Origin: Candidatus Kaiserbacteria bacterium RIFCSPHIGHO2_01_FULL_54_36
GTDB taxonomy: Bacteria; Patescibacteriota; Minisyncoccia; Phycocordibacterales; UBA2100
Reading direction: 5' to 3'
NCBI GenBank assembly: GCA_001781105.1
Contig: MFKV01000002.1
Location: 1 to 48,770 of the forward strand
DNA length: 48,770 nt
Shown: piece by piece, positions 18,981 to 28,032 of the stretch
How positions within the stretch are numbered: the stretch's first letter is position 1
Layout: each line of letters begins with the position of its first letter
Notes under the pieces: generated by a model
Database searches by the model: none
Told to the model about the DNA's origin: nothing
Seen by the model: the letters and a program-made list of their open reading frames with translations, nothing else
Made by a program: the position numbers and the translations under genes

Positions 18981-19994
18981 CTAATCGTTCAGCCAGTGTT
19001 GGTTTTTTGGATCCAAATACCATTTCACGGTGTCGTGCAAGGACTTGTCAAAAGAAATCTCCGGTTTCCATCCCATTTTCTTGAGCTTCGTGCCGTCGAG
19101 AGCGTAGCGGCGATCGTGTCCGGGGCGCACCGCGTGGAAGTCGACGAATTTTGGGATGAGTTTTTTGCCGATGATCTTGGCAATTCTTTCCGCGATCTCC
19201 AAGTTCGTGAATTCGTCGAATCCGATGATGTTGTAGCTCTCTCCGGGTTTGCCATGTTTTAAGAGAAAGTAGACCGCGGAAGAGGTGTTCCAACAATTGA
19301 TCCAATAGCGGCTGCCGACCGCTTCAAGTCTCTTTTTTTTATTCAACTTCGCAAAGATAGGCATCGGCGTACCATTCAGAACGGAGCGTATGGTCTTTGG
19401 AAGAAGTTTTTCAGGATGCTGCCGAATCCCGAAATTGTTCATGGTGTGAGTCGTGACAACCGGAAGTCCGTAGGTAATGAAAAAAGCATAGCCAAAAGCC
19501 TCTTGGCCGCTTTTTGATGCGGAATACGGATTCGATGGCCGATGCGGTTCGTCTTCCTTGTGCGCATGGCCCTCGGGAGCAGGTCCGAAGACCTCGTCTG
19601 TCGAGAAATTGACGAATTTTTCAAGGTTGGAACAGTTGCGCGCGAAATTCATGATGTTCACGGTGCCGACCACGTTGTCCATTGCAAACAATGCCGGGTC
19701 TTCGATGGAACGGTCGACGTGGCTGGATGCCGCAAGATGCAAAATGTAGTGGGGGTTACCGAGGCGTTTCGCCAAGGATTCGTTTACCGGTGCTTTCAGG
19801 TCGTGCCATTCAAAACGAATGCGTCCTTTGTCGACCTCATACGAAGGGATGTCCCGCACGCGATCGAGATTCCCCGACAAGTCGAGCCGGTCAAGGAGGA
19901 CAAAGTTCCAATCAGTTTTCTGTAAAAGATAATCGAGTAAGTGATGCCCGATAAATCCTGCAGCGCCTGTTATGAGTACGAGTTTTTTTGTCAT
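18981..19994 (-). CDS. rfbB: dTDP-glucose 4,6-dehydratase-like
   Basis: KLVLITGAAGFIGHHLLDYLLQKTDWNFVLLDRL...HVDRSIEDPALFAMDNVVGTVNIMNFAR...NFSTDEVFGPA...PSNPYSASKSGQEAF; start trimmed from 20066. Confidence 0.92.
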   Translation of the reverse strand: MTKKLVLITGAAGFIGHHLLDYLLQKTDWNFVLLDRLDLSGNLDRVRDIPSYEVDKGRIRFEWHDLKAPVNESLAKRLGNPHYILHLAASSHVDRSIEDPALFAMDNVVGTVNIMNFARNCSNLEKFVNFSTDEVFGPAPEGHAHKEDEPHRPSNPYSASKSGQEAFGYAFFITYGLPVVTTHTMNNFGIRQHPEKLLPKTIRSVLNGTPMPIFAKLNKKKRLEAVGSRYWINCWNTSSAVYFLLKHGKPGESYNIIGFDEFTNLEIAERIAKIIGKKLIPKFVDFHAVRPGHDRRYALDGTKLKKMGWKPEISFDKSLHDTVKWYLDPKNQHWLND

Positions 19995-20314
19995 GGAAAA
20001 ACTGCTTTGCGGATACAATCTAGCACTTATCCCTCTTTCTGGAAAGTGCTTGCTGAATATGTCCAATTATCAAGATATTTCGGATTGCATACCCGAAAAT
20101 TCCTTCTTGACCTAAGCATGTCAAAGGTTCTCCCAAAACCAGAGAAGATGATTTTCTTTGCAGAATACAATGTTGTTAATTTCTTGTTATAGCATGCGCT
20201 AAACAACACTTTCGAAACCATACAGCGAACGCTCACTTGCGCATTCCTCGGTGCAGAATACTAGAAATAGCTTGAACTTGCCACTCTGTTCTTTGAATTT
20301 CAAAAAGAAAGCCG

Positions 20315-20338
20315 CCCGACGAACCGAAGCTCGTCGGG
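20315..20338 (-). terminator. Rho-independent terminator of the 20365-21291 unit
   Basis: Stem CCCGACGA/TCGTCGGG; on the minus strand followed by CGGCTTTCTTTTTG. Confidence 0.75.
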
Positions 20339-20364
20339 AGCTTTTCAGTTCGCGGGCGGTTGCC

Positions 20365-20748
20365 TCACATGCCGAAGTCGACACGGGCTTCGATTGGCTT
20401 CATCGTATCGTCGAGCGGCAAGCGTTTACGCGCCAAGGTGATGCCGTACCCTTCGATGTTCTCGTCGAGGGTGTAGAACGGGGCTCCCCGCGCCTTCGGA
20501 TGCAAGTCATAGCCCTTGCCCGAACGAACCTCCCTCACTTCATAGAGGCCGTCGAGATATGTGGCCTCGAGTTCCTTGGACTCGGACGTTGCGCCCTCGC
20601 CGACTGTCGCACGGAACGTCCGCTTAGCACGAAGCGGCACGAGATCACCCACCTTCGGGGACTTTCCGCCCGGGTAGTCGTCGGCCGCGATGCTGCAAAG
20701 GTTGGCGTCGTTGCCCTCGCAGAGAATCAGAACGACCTTGCCTTTCAT
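20365..20748 (-). CDS. hypothetical protein
   Basis: 127 aa; SD AAGGAG 6 nt before ATG; hairpin terminator downstream. Confidence 0.75.
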   Translation of the reverse strand: MKGKVVLILCEGNDANLCSIAADDYPGGKSPKVGDLVPLRAKRTFRATVGEGATSESKELEATYLDGLYEVREVRSGKGYDLHPKARGAPFYTLDENIEGYGITLARKRLPLDDTMKPIEARVDFGM

Positions 20749-20796
20749 GTCGATCTCCTTCAGATTGAACGGCGCGCTCGGCGCGCACCTTCAGGG

Positions 20797-21291
20797 TTAC
20801 GCTGTCGGCATCAATACGCCGGATTTCAGAGACGCGGCCACCGCATCGAGTCTCGGCAGCCAGAGTTCGCGACCAGGGACTTCAGTCGCGTCGATTGGTC
20901 CGCAAACACTGTCGAGCGCATCCCGCATCTTTGGCATGATCTGCAGCGCGTGCTTTTTCATCTCGTCAAAGCCCATCGCCACGAAGCCGGTGCGCAGGAT
21001 GTAGAGCCACGACAGACCCTCGGTCTGCTCGAGAGCCTTCGCAAGTTGATAGACCTGCTCGCTTTCGTAACGAAGCTTGCCTTCCCAACTCGGCGTCATG
21101 ACATAGCCGGGAGGAATCGAGCCCGGCGGGCCATACAGACTGTTGAAGATGATAGCGATGTCATTCTTCATCGGCACGATCGCGCCGGGCATGATGCAGT
21201 TGAAGATGATGAAGTGGCGATTCTTTGCCACCTCGTCCGGTCGATGCAAGAGACCGTAGGCTACGAGGGGTTTCAACCTTAAGTCGCGCAT
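20797..21291 (-). CDS. hypothetical protein
   Basis: MRDLRLKPLVAYGLLHRPDEVAKNRHFII...; SD GGAGG 9 nt before ATG 21291 (track start 21354 lacks this). Confidence 0.75.
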   Translation of the reverse strand: MRDLRLKPLVAYGLLHRPDEVAKNRHFIIFNCIMPGAIVPMKNDIAIIFNSLYGPPGSIPPGYVMTPSWEGKLRYESEQVYQLAKALEQTEGLSWLYILRTGFVAMGFDEMKKHALQIMPKMRDALDSVCGPIDATEVPGRELWLPRLDAVAASLKSGVLMPTA

Positions 21292-21425
21292 TGTCAAAGA
21301 CCTCCGATTCGGATTTCGCAGTTTGCAAAATCTCGTTGCGATACTATGCCACATCCAGCCAAGAATTACAATCTAAAATCGAAAGAAGAGTGAATTCTGA
21401 AACAATATTGAAACTGCCCGACGGT

Positions 21426-23492
21426 TCATTGAGTTGCCAAGGGATCACTGTCGGGACAGTAGTATACATGTGCCGCAATGACCCCCGAAGATGTCACGAA
21501 CTCAATGTCACATGTGGCGAAAAATTTTCTATAAAAACTCCCGTCACTCCAGCGCGGAATGCCGACGACAAGGTAGTGGCCGCTATGTTCGGCAAAGATC
21601 CCTCTATGCGCTTCTTCGTATTGCGGTGCGGCATAGAAGCGGCTGGCATACTTACCCCGCTGCCAGAGCTCGAAGGCGCCGATATCGTTGTGGGTGATGA
21701 CGGAAGTAATGTCGGAGGTATCGATATAAGTGAGCGCTTCGCGGAACACTACTGGCGCACTGCCGTTTAGTCGGCCGAAAAAGTATTCTTCCGCAAAGAC
21801 ACCAGCATAGAGGAGCGAAACGGCAAGGAGGGCAGTGGCAGAGAACTGCCGCCATTCTCTTTTAAACAATGCAGCGGCAGCGAGTGCCGCGCCGACAATG
21901 AACGACAGCGCAATGAAAAGGAAGGAGACATAGAAGCCCATCGGGCCGGAGCCGCCGAAGAACGGGAGGAGGATATTCCAGTGCAATGATGCTACCTCTT
22001 TGGCCCATGCCGCCTTCGGGTAGAGCGGCAGCACGTCATGCGGCAAGAAGTTCAGCGCAAAGAGCGCGGTGGCGCTGGCGAGCAGCAAAGCGGCTTGCGA
22101 GCGGGAAAACATTCTCAAATGAGGCGCGAGCGCCACAGCGGCTATAGCACAGACTGGAACGATGCTGAACATGAGGTATTTGTCGAGAGCGCCCATGGAG
22201 AAATCGAATAACATTAAATAAAAAATGAGGCCCGCTCCCAGATAGATGTTGAATATGCGGGTCCGTTCAAATACTTCGCGGCTAAAGAATACCACGGCGG
22301 CAAGCGCGATGGGGCCCGTATAGAGAAGTGCTTTGACGGTTTGAAAGATGATCTGCCCCCATCCACGGTCAAATCCCTGCACATAGGTAAGGGCATGCCC
22401 TATCATCGCATCTGCGCTAAATGCCGGATATACATACCGGGCTACCCAGACGAGGAACGCCAGGACTGCGAGGAAAACGAGGAGTGCGCTCCCGAGCCGC
22501 GCAACAAGGCCCCACGTGATGTCTCTGCGCCTCTCATAAAGGTAATCCAGCATGAGAGCGCCGACGACGATAACGAAACTGAGCTTGATAAGGAATCCGA
22601 GGATGAGCGCAACGAGGAGAAGCGAGAGGAAAAGAACTCGTAATCCTCCAGAATACTCCCGTGCGCGATCATAGGCGTAGACCGAAAGCAGCATGAAGAA
22701 GGGCAATATGGCTCCGTCGAGATCGAGCATCAGCGCGGCAATAGTCCCGTACGCGCTTGTCCCGAGCACAATTATGGTAAGCAGAGCCGCTTTAAAGCCA
22801 GCCCGGCGCTCTACAATAAGGTACAAAAGTCCAAATGAGCCAGCGGTAAAGGCAAGCGGGATGAGCCGCAAAAGCTCCGGCGGGAGAAAGCCGGCGATTC
22901 GGTAGAGGAGCTCGGTCAAGGGTGGATGGTGGAAGAGCCCAGCCATGCCCACCGGATCTACGACGAACCGCGCGGTCTTCCATTCGTCCTGGTGGAAAGG
23001 CAAATCGATGCCGAAGAACTTCACCGCGACTAAGAGGAGAGAAACGCCGCCCGCGATAATGAGCCCCCGCTCCCACTCCCCCAATTCTTCGCTCCAAAGC
23101 GTTTTGAAAGGGCGGCGAGGAGCGCCGCGGAATATCATGTGATAAAAAATAAAATTCGCAATCGCGATAAAAATGCCGACCACGAATTGCGCGAAGAGAT
23201 AATGGGATCCTGCATATTCAACGAGTGTATAGACCGCTCCTGCGTCGAAGAGAAGCCCTCCGAGTGCTACCAAGAAGTATTGCGCCGCTTCCACGTGCAT
23301 GCGCTCGAGTGCCGTATGCCGGAACGTCCAGAATTTCTGGAGCGTAAAGCTCACTGAAAAGCCGGCACAAAAACCGCCAATTGAAGAATAGAGGTACCAT
23401 ATGCCGAAGGTGTCAGTGAGCGCGTATGTGACAAAGAGGTTTGTCATGGTCGCGATCAGGCCGGCTATTACGAATCGTATGATTTTTTGCAT
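21426..23492 (-). CDS. GtrA-like domain fused to a GT-C/PMT-type glycosyltransferase (second copy of the architecture)
   Basis: N-term RFVIAGLIATMTNLFVTYALTDTFGIWYLYSSIGGFCAGFSVSFTLQKFWTFRH (GtrA); C-term polytopic with FGIDLPFHQDEWKTARFV. Confidence 0.87.
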   Translation of the reverse strand: MQKIIRFVIAGLIATMTNLFVTYALTDTFGIWYLYSSIGGFCAGFSVSFTLQKFWTFRHTALERMHVEAAQYFLVALGGLLFDAGAVYTLVEYAGSHYLFAQFVVGIFIAIANFIFYHMIFRGAPRRPFKTLWSEELGEWERGLIIAGGVSLLLVAVKFFGIDLPFHQDEWKTARFVVDPVGMAGLFHHPPLTELLYRIAGFLPPELLRLIPLAFTAGSFGLLYLIVERRAGFKAALLTIIVLGTSAYGTIAALMLDLDGAILPFFMLLSVYAYDRAREYSGGLRVLFLSLLLVALILGFLIKLSFVIVVGALMLDYLYERRRDITWGLVARLGSALLVFLAVLAFLVWVARYVYPAFSADAMIGHALTYVQGFDRGWGQIIFQTVKALLYTGPIALAAVVFFSREVFERTRIFNIYLGAGLIFYLMLFDFSMGALDKYLMFSIVPVCAIAAVALAPHLRMFSRSQAALLLASATALFALNFLPHDVLPLYPKAAWAKEVASLHWNILLPFFGGSGPMGFYVSFLFIALSFIVGAALAAAALFKREWRQFSATALLAVSLLYAGVFAEEYFFGRLNGSAPVVFREALTYIDTSDITSVITHNDIGAFELWQRGKYASRFYAAPQYEEAHRGIFAEHSGHYLVVGIPRWSDGSFYRKFFATCDIEFVTSSGVIAAHVYYCPDSDPLATQ

Positions 23493-23494
23493 GG

Positions 23495-24571
23495 CTATAA
23501 CTCAGCTGCGAGACGCTCAGCGAGCGCTTGTAAATTTTGTCCTTTGAGTACCAATTCGCTTGTTTTGGAAGCGATCGCACGGCATTCAGCATCAGGAAGC
23601 ATGAGAAATTCTCGCAACTTCTCCTTGATCGCTTGCGCGTTATCGTCCGGGACAAGGAAGCGCTCGCCGGCAAGCGCAGCATAATCGCGGCTCGACGCAA
23701 GGACGATACATCCGCTCGCGGCGGCTTCGAATATGGTTTTATCATACGTGCCACTCGAGGAGAGGTTTATATATATCTCGTGATTGCTGAATATTCCCGG
23801 CGCAGCTGAATGCGGCACCCCCTCGTGAAAGACGGCTGAATTGCCGAATCCTAGCTCCTCTGCTCGCCGCAAGACTTGCGCGCGATACGCAGCATCAGCG
23901 GGGAGTGTTGCGCCAAAGAACGAGGCCTTGAACGGGACATTGCTTTTCTGAAGTAGTCCAAGTGCTTCTATAAGCAGGTGCGGCTTTTTCGCCGGAGCAA
24001 AACGTGCAAAGAAAAGGACGGAGCCGGGGATACGAGAAGAGGTGTCGGACGAGAACGATTGGGTATCGATGCCTAGCGGCATGATCACTGTTTGCCTGTA
24101 CTTCGCGGTATAGGAGTAGCGCGATGTGCAGAATACTTTTGTGGCAAACCATGCCGCCGCATCGGTCAAAGGTCCGCCAGCATAGTGGTTGCGCCAGAGG
24201 TACATGCGCTTGCCGAGGATCTTCCACAGCCACCCGCCAAGCAACACGTACTCTTGATTCATATGCACGAATACTGCATCGTACGAGTGGCGAAGTCTCC
24301 AGATGAGTACCAAAAATTTCGCAGTGTAGCGCAATCTCAACAACATTCTTTCTCCCCTGCCCTCCGAAGCTTCAGCGTAGGAGGGTTTCCCGAGAGAGTG
24401 AACGTGGACGTTGCTCGGGAGTGAATGAGTACCTTCTTTTAAACACACGACCTCAATGTGCTCAAAATGCTTGGCAAATTCAATAAGCCACCCGTGAAAA
24501 AAACTCAGGTATGGGTCTTGTATGTCAACGACCTGTGTCACGATAAGGAGACGCTGTGGCTTATTTTCCAT
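23495..24571 (-). CDS. GT4-type glycosyltransferase containing a YAEASEG repeat insertion
   Basis: PGSVLFFARFAPAKKPHLLIEALGLL...YDKTIFEAAASGCIVLASS; insertion KPSYAEASEGRG. Confidence 0.85.
   Translation of the reverse strand: MENKPQRLLIVTQVVDIQDPYLSFFHGWLIEFAKHFEHIEVVCLKEGTHSLPSNVHVHSLGKPSYAEASEGRGERMLLRLRYTAKFLVLIWRLRHSYDAVFVHMNQEYVLLGGWLWKILGKRMYLWRNHYAGGPLTDAAAWFATKVFCTSRYSYTAKYRQTVIMPLGIDTQSFSSDTSSRIPGSVLFFARFAPAKKPHLLIEALGLLQKSNVPFKASFFGATLPADAAYRAQVLRRAEELGFGNSAVFHEGVPHSAAPGIFSNHEIYINLSSSGTYDKTIFEAAASGCIVLASSRDYAALAGERFLVPDDNAQAIKEKLREFLMLPDAECRAIASKTSELVLKGQNLQALAERLAAEL
24360..24385 (-). repeat. short palindrome-containing repeat-like element, in frame in the 23495-24571 gene
   Basis: CCCTCCTACGCTGAAGCTTCGGAGGG on the minus strand: terminal inverted CCCTCC/GGAGGG and internal palindrome GAAGCTTC. 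Confidence 0.6.
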
Positions 24572-26495
24572 AGACGCCTTCGAGCAAGTCGAGGTCTTTG
24601 CCCGAGTCGCGCAAGAGCTTCACATTTTTCTGCTCTATTGCTACGAGCGCGGCAACGCCTGCAGCATCCTCCGGGAATGTTTTCTCGTAGATAGAGCGGA
24701 ACGCAGCGAAGTCTTTGATAAAGCAGTGTCCTCCCGCGCCGCGCCCTGCAGGCCCGCCATGCCCACTTTGGTGTACTGGATCAAGGTGGGAGCGGCCCAT
24801 ACGCGGATCGGCGGCAAAAGCATCGCGCACGGCGTCGTATTTCCCGCCAAGTTTGCTGGTAAGGTCGTAGAGCATGTTCATGTACACCACTTTGATATAG
24901 AGCCAGTCGTTGCTCGCATATTTAACGATCTCAGCTTCTATCGCGGAGCAAATGAGCTCAAATGGCGCTGGGGGCAACACGGTGAGTACTTTTTGGGCCG
25001 CAGCGTGCACTTCGGGTATGTCATAGCAGATGCCAATGATGTTGCGGTCGGGGTGTGCGGCATCATAGGCTGCGGTTGCCTCTCGCAAGAATTCAGGCGA
25101 GTGCATGACGATCTTCTTCGAGTACTGCTCCTGGATCTTTTCTGTCATACCCGGAAGCATCGTGGATTTGATAACCGCGACTTTTCCGTCTCCTACCAAG
25201 GAAACTGCTTCGCGCACGATCGCGTCGCTAAAGCCTTCAGGGGTCGTCGGCGTCGGCACGGCAATGAAGACGATGTCACAATCCCGTATCTTGTCCTTAT
25301 TGTTTCGATACGGCTCCTCCAAGGCGTAGCGCACGACCGGGAATCCTCGGCCCTCGAGCTCATCTGCATAATTCTTTCCGATAAAGCCCTGCCCTACGTA
25401 GCCCACCGTCGGGCGTACTTCCATTTCTGCCTGGGTGCTCGTGCGTCGTTCGAATCCTGTCGCTGAGGCGATGTCGGCGTACCAGAGCTCACGATATTCG
25501 GCTTCCGTCGGGAAGCTAAGGGAGAGCTTGCCACGTTTGCCTTCGGAAAGTACCGCGGTCACGACACGAGGCAGGTCATCTCGTGTGGCGATGATGGCCC
25601 CCGCTTCGCGCGCGAGGCCGACATCGTACGCGACGACGGGGGATCCCACGGCAAGAGCTTCGATGATGACCATGCCGAACCCTTCGTACTCCGACGTCAC
25701 AAGCAGGGCATCTGCCGCTTTGTAGAACAGGAATGGATCCTGCGCTCCTTCGAAGACAATTCTGTCCGCAACCCCAAGCTCCTTCGCGAGATGCTCGAGT
25801 GCGACACGCTCCGAACCGCTGCCGAGAATAACGAGTCCGACCGTTGGATCTGACTTCACGATCTCCGCAAATGCGCGAACAGAAGCCGCGACGTTCTTCT
25901 CTTTCTCCAGCCGCGCGACAACGAGTAGGACTTTCTTGAAATTCGGATAGCGCGCTCGAACATCGATCGGCTCTGTTTTTGTGACTTTCTCAATATCAAC
26001 GAAAACTGGCAAGACGTTTGGCGCTTTGAAGCCGCGTGCGACGAGCGAGTCCGCGATACGCTTCGACACGACGCGCACTGCATCGGCCTGCGACAAAAGG
26101 AATCGCGCAAGCAGCACTTTCAGGCGATTGCCCGTTGAACGGGAGGAGAAATACGGGTCGAAGAGGTCGGTGTGCACCTGTAGGTGAAGCTTTGAGCCGC
26201 GTATGCGAGCGATAAGCCAGCCGACGAGGCCGGTCAAAAACGGGTCTTGCGCCGAGACAATATCCGGCCTAGTGATGCGCCACCCCGCGGCAATGGTCCG
26301 CAGAGAGCCGAATACCTTCCCCAGCCCGAAGCCACGTACCGCCGCGTTTCCCGTTATCTGCACGAGCTGATTGGGCCCGTGTGGCACGAGTACATCCATG
26401 CGCTCCACCATGCGCGCCTGCATCCGCAAGCGCTTTGCAACAGCGCTCGTTTCATTAAAAGCATTCCAATCCGTGGAGAGCACCAGTACGCGCAT
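24561..26495 (-). CDS. GT4 glycosyltransferase fused to UDP-glucose/GDP-mannose dehydrogenase-like N-terminal and central domains
   Basis: GT4: VARLEKEKNVAASVRAF...SEYEGFGMVIIEALAVGSPVVAYD; dehydrogenase: PTVGYVGQGFIGKNYADELEGRGFPVVRY...DIVFIAVPTPT...HSPEFLREATA...EIVKYASNDWLYIKVVYMNML...GAGGHCFIKD. One uninterrupted 644-aa ORF. Confidence 0.92.
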   Translation of the reverse strand: MRVLVLSTDWNAFNETSAVAKRLRMQARMVERMDVLVPHGPNQLVQITGNAAVRGFGLGKVFGSLRTIAAGWRITRPDIVSAQDPFLTGLVGWLIARIRGSKLHLQVHTDLFDPYFSSRSTGNRLKVLLARFLLSQADAVRVVSKRIADSLVARGFKAPNVLPVFVDIEKVTKTEPIDVRARYPNFKKVLLVVARLEKEKNVAASVRAFAEIVKSDPTVGLVILGSGSERVALEHLAKELGVADRIVFEGAQDPFLFYKAADALLVTSEYEGFGMVIIEALAVGSPVVAYDVGLAREAGAIIATRDDLPRVVTAVLSEGKRGKLSLSFPTEAEYRELWYADIASATGFERRTSTQAEMEVRPTVGYVGQGFIGKNYADELEGRGFPVVRYALEEPYRNNKDKIRDCDIVFIAVPTPTTPEGFSDAIVREAVSLVGDGKVAVIKSTMLPGMTEKIQEQYSKKIVMHSPEFLREATAAYDAAHPDRNIIGICYDIPEVHAAAQKVLTVLPPAPFELICSAIEAEIVKYASNDWLYIKVVYMNMLYDLTSKLGGKYDAVRDAFAADPRMGRSHLDPVHQSGHGGPAGRGAGGHCFIKDFAAFRSIYEKTFPEDAAGVAALVAIEQKNVKLLRDSGKDLDLLEGVYGK

Positions 26496-26547
26496 CCGCG
26501 CATTCTAGCCGTTTTCCCGGCTTTTTCAAACCAAGACCTTGGAATCT

Positions 26548-27312
26548 TTATTTCAGCAGAGGTCGAATCACGTCGACCAGTTTTTGATGGATGAGGCCAT
26601 TGCTGGCTATGAATCCATTTATCTCTTTGTCGTACCGCTGCTCTTCACCTTTTAAGTCGGTAACTTTCCCGCCAGCTTCTTCGACAATTATTTTAACGGC
26701 CGCGCCGTCCCACGGTTTGTCGTATTCGTAGATGTTGGCAGCAAACTCTCCTGTAGCAACCAACATGCCGGCATATACACACGAATAGAAAGCAGGGAGG
26801 TAACATCCTTCCGCCGTTAACTTCTCACGTATAGAAGGGAGCCGGTACTCTCCAGCGACCTCAACGAGTGACATTTTACTAAAATTTGAATCCTTGGAGA
26901 CTGATATCTTTTGCCCGTTCAGGAATGCTCCTGTGCCTTTCTCGGCGTGGAGAAGTCGATCACTGACCGGATCGTAGATAACGCCGAGCATGCTCTCGCC
27001 GTTTTTCGTGAGAGCAAGAGAGAATACGAATGTGGGCCATCCGTGAGAGAAGGGCACGGTGCCATCCACGGGATCGCACACCCACACGTATTCGCTATTT
27101 ACTAATCTACTTCCTTCTTCTCCTAAAAAAGAGTGTGCCGGGTATGTATTTTGAACTGCATTGAGCACTAGTGCATTTACTTTGGTATCTGTGATTGTGA
27201 GGGGTGTGTTATCTTCTTTCCATTCCTTTTTCATTCCAAGCGAGAAATTCTCCTTCATTATTTCTCCTGCTTCTCGGGCAAGATTAACTGCAAATTCGAG
27301 ATTATCGTTCAT
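26548..27312 (-). CDS. inositol monophosphatase-family phosphatase
   Basis: SFLGEEGSRLVNSEYVWVCDPVDGTVPFSHGWPTFVFSLAL...YDKPWDGAAVKIIVEEAGGKVTDL; start trimmed from 27444. Confidence 0.9.
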   Translation of the reverse strand: MNDNLEFAVNLAREAGEIMKENFSLGMKKEWKEDNTPLTITDTKVNALVLNAVQNTYPAHSFLGEEGSRLVNSEYVWVCDPVDGTVPFSHGWPTFVFSLALTKNGESMLGVIYDPVSDRLLHAEKGTGAFLNGQKISVSKDSNFSKMSLVEVAGEYRLPSIREKLTAEGCYLPAFYSCVYAGMLVATGEFAANIYEYDKPWDGAAVKIIVEEAGGKVTDLKGEEQRYDKEINGFIASNGLIHQKLVDVIRPLLK

Positions 27313-27367
27313 ATGAGGAGATAAAAGATGCCAGGTACATTTTCCACGATATCGGCGTGCTGTGCAA

Positions 27368-28015
27368 TTACCGGCGGGGTTTCGAGGCGGTGAAGAAAAA
27401 CATGAACGAAAAGTACCCAGGGAAAAAACGGTCGAGCCATGCATAGGAGCCGAACGGCTGGATGTCTAATTCGTGGAAATGCTGCGCGAGAATATTTCGC
27501 AGTTCCGACCGCTTGAAGTGATTGATGTGTGTCGGGTCCCCGAGCGGTGTGAACCGTTTCCGCCCAAGCAACAGTCGCACACGATTGATGAGGCTAAATG
27601 CATTTGGCACTGAGCCGACGAGCTTTCCGTCGTCTTTTAGCACATACGCGATCTTCTGCACGATCTCTGAAGGGAGGTACAAGTGCTCGATGATCTCTGT
27701 TGCAACAACGACATCGAATGCTCCTCCCTGAAGGGGCCACTCGCCGTTCAAATCGAGGTGCATCGTCTCTATGCCGAGAGCCGCATGCGCTTTCTCGAGC
27801 GAGCCCGAGTCGATATCCGCGCCAAGCACGTCATTGCCCGCAACAAAAAACTTGGTAAGCGCGCCATTCCTGCACCCAATATCAAGTACCTTTTTACCCG
27901 TACCCACATGCTCCTTCAAAAATGCTCCCCGCTCATTCGGGAACATTTGTCCGCTGTGCCGATCTTCATCTTTATGATGCGTCTGGTAGATATGTTCGAG
28001 CGAGGAAGTTTCCAT
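27368..28015 (-). CDS. class I SAM-dependent methyltransferase
   Basis: GTGKKVLDIGCRNGALTKFFVAGNDVLGADID...FDVVVATEIIEHLYLPSEIVQKIAYVLKDDGKLVGSVPN. Confidence 0.88.
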   Translation of the reverse strand: METSSLEHIYQTHHKDEDRHSGQMFPNERGAFLKEHVGTGKKVLDIGCRNGALTKFFVAGNDVLGADIDSGSLEKAHAALGIETMHLDLNGEWPLQGGAFDVVVATEIIEHLYLPSEIVQKIAYVLKDDGKLVGSVPNAFSLINRVRLLLGRKRFTPLGDPTHINHFKRSELRNILAQHFHELDIQPFGSYAWLDRFFPGYFSFMFFFTASKPRR

Positions 28016-28032
28016 TATCGGGAACTATACTA

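Noticed and set aside
20251-21282. 343-aa plus-strand ORF
   Set aside because: Antisense to two minus-strand ORFs that have SD sites and a terminator; Arg/His-rich composition typical of a shadow frame.
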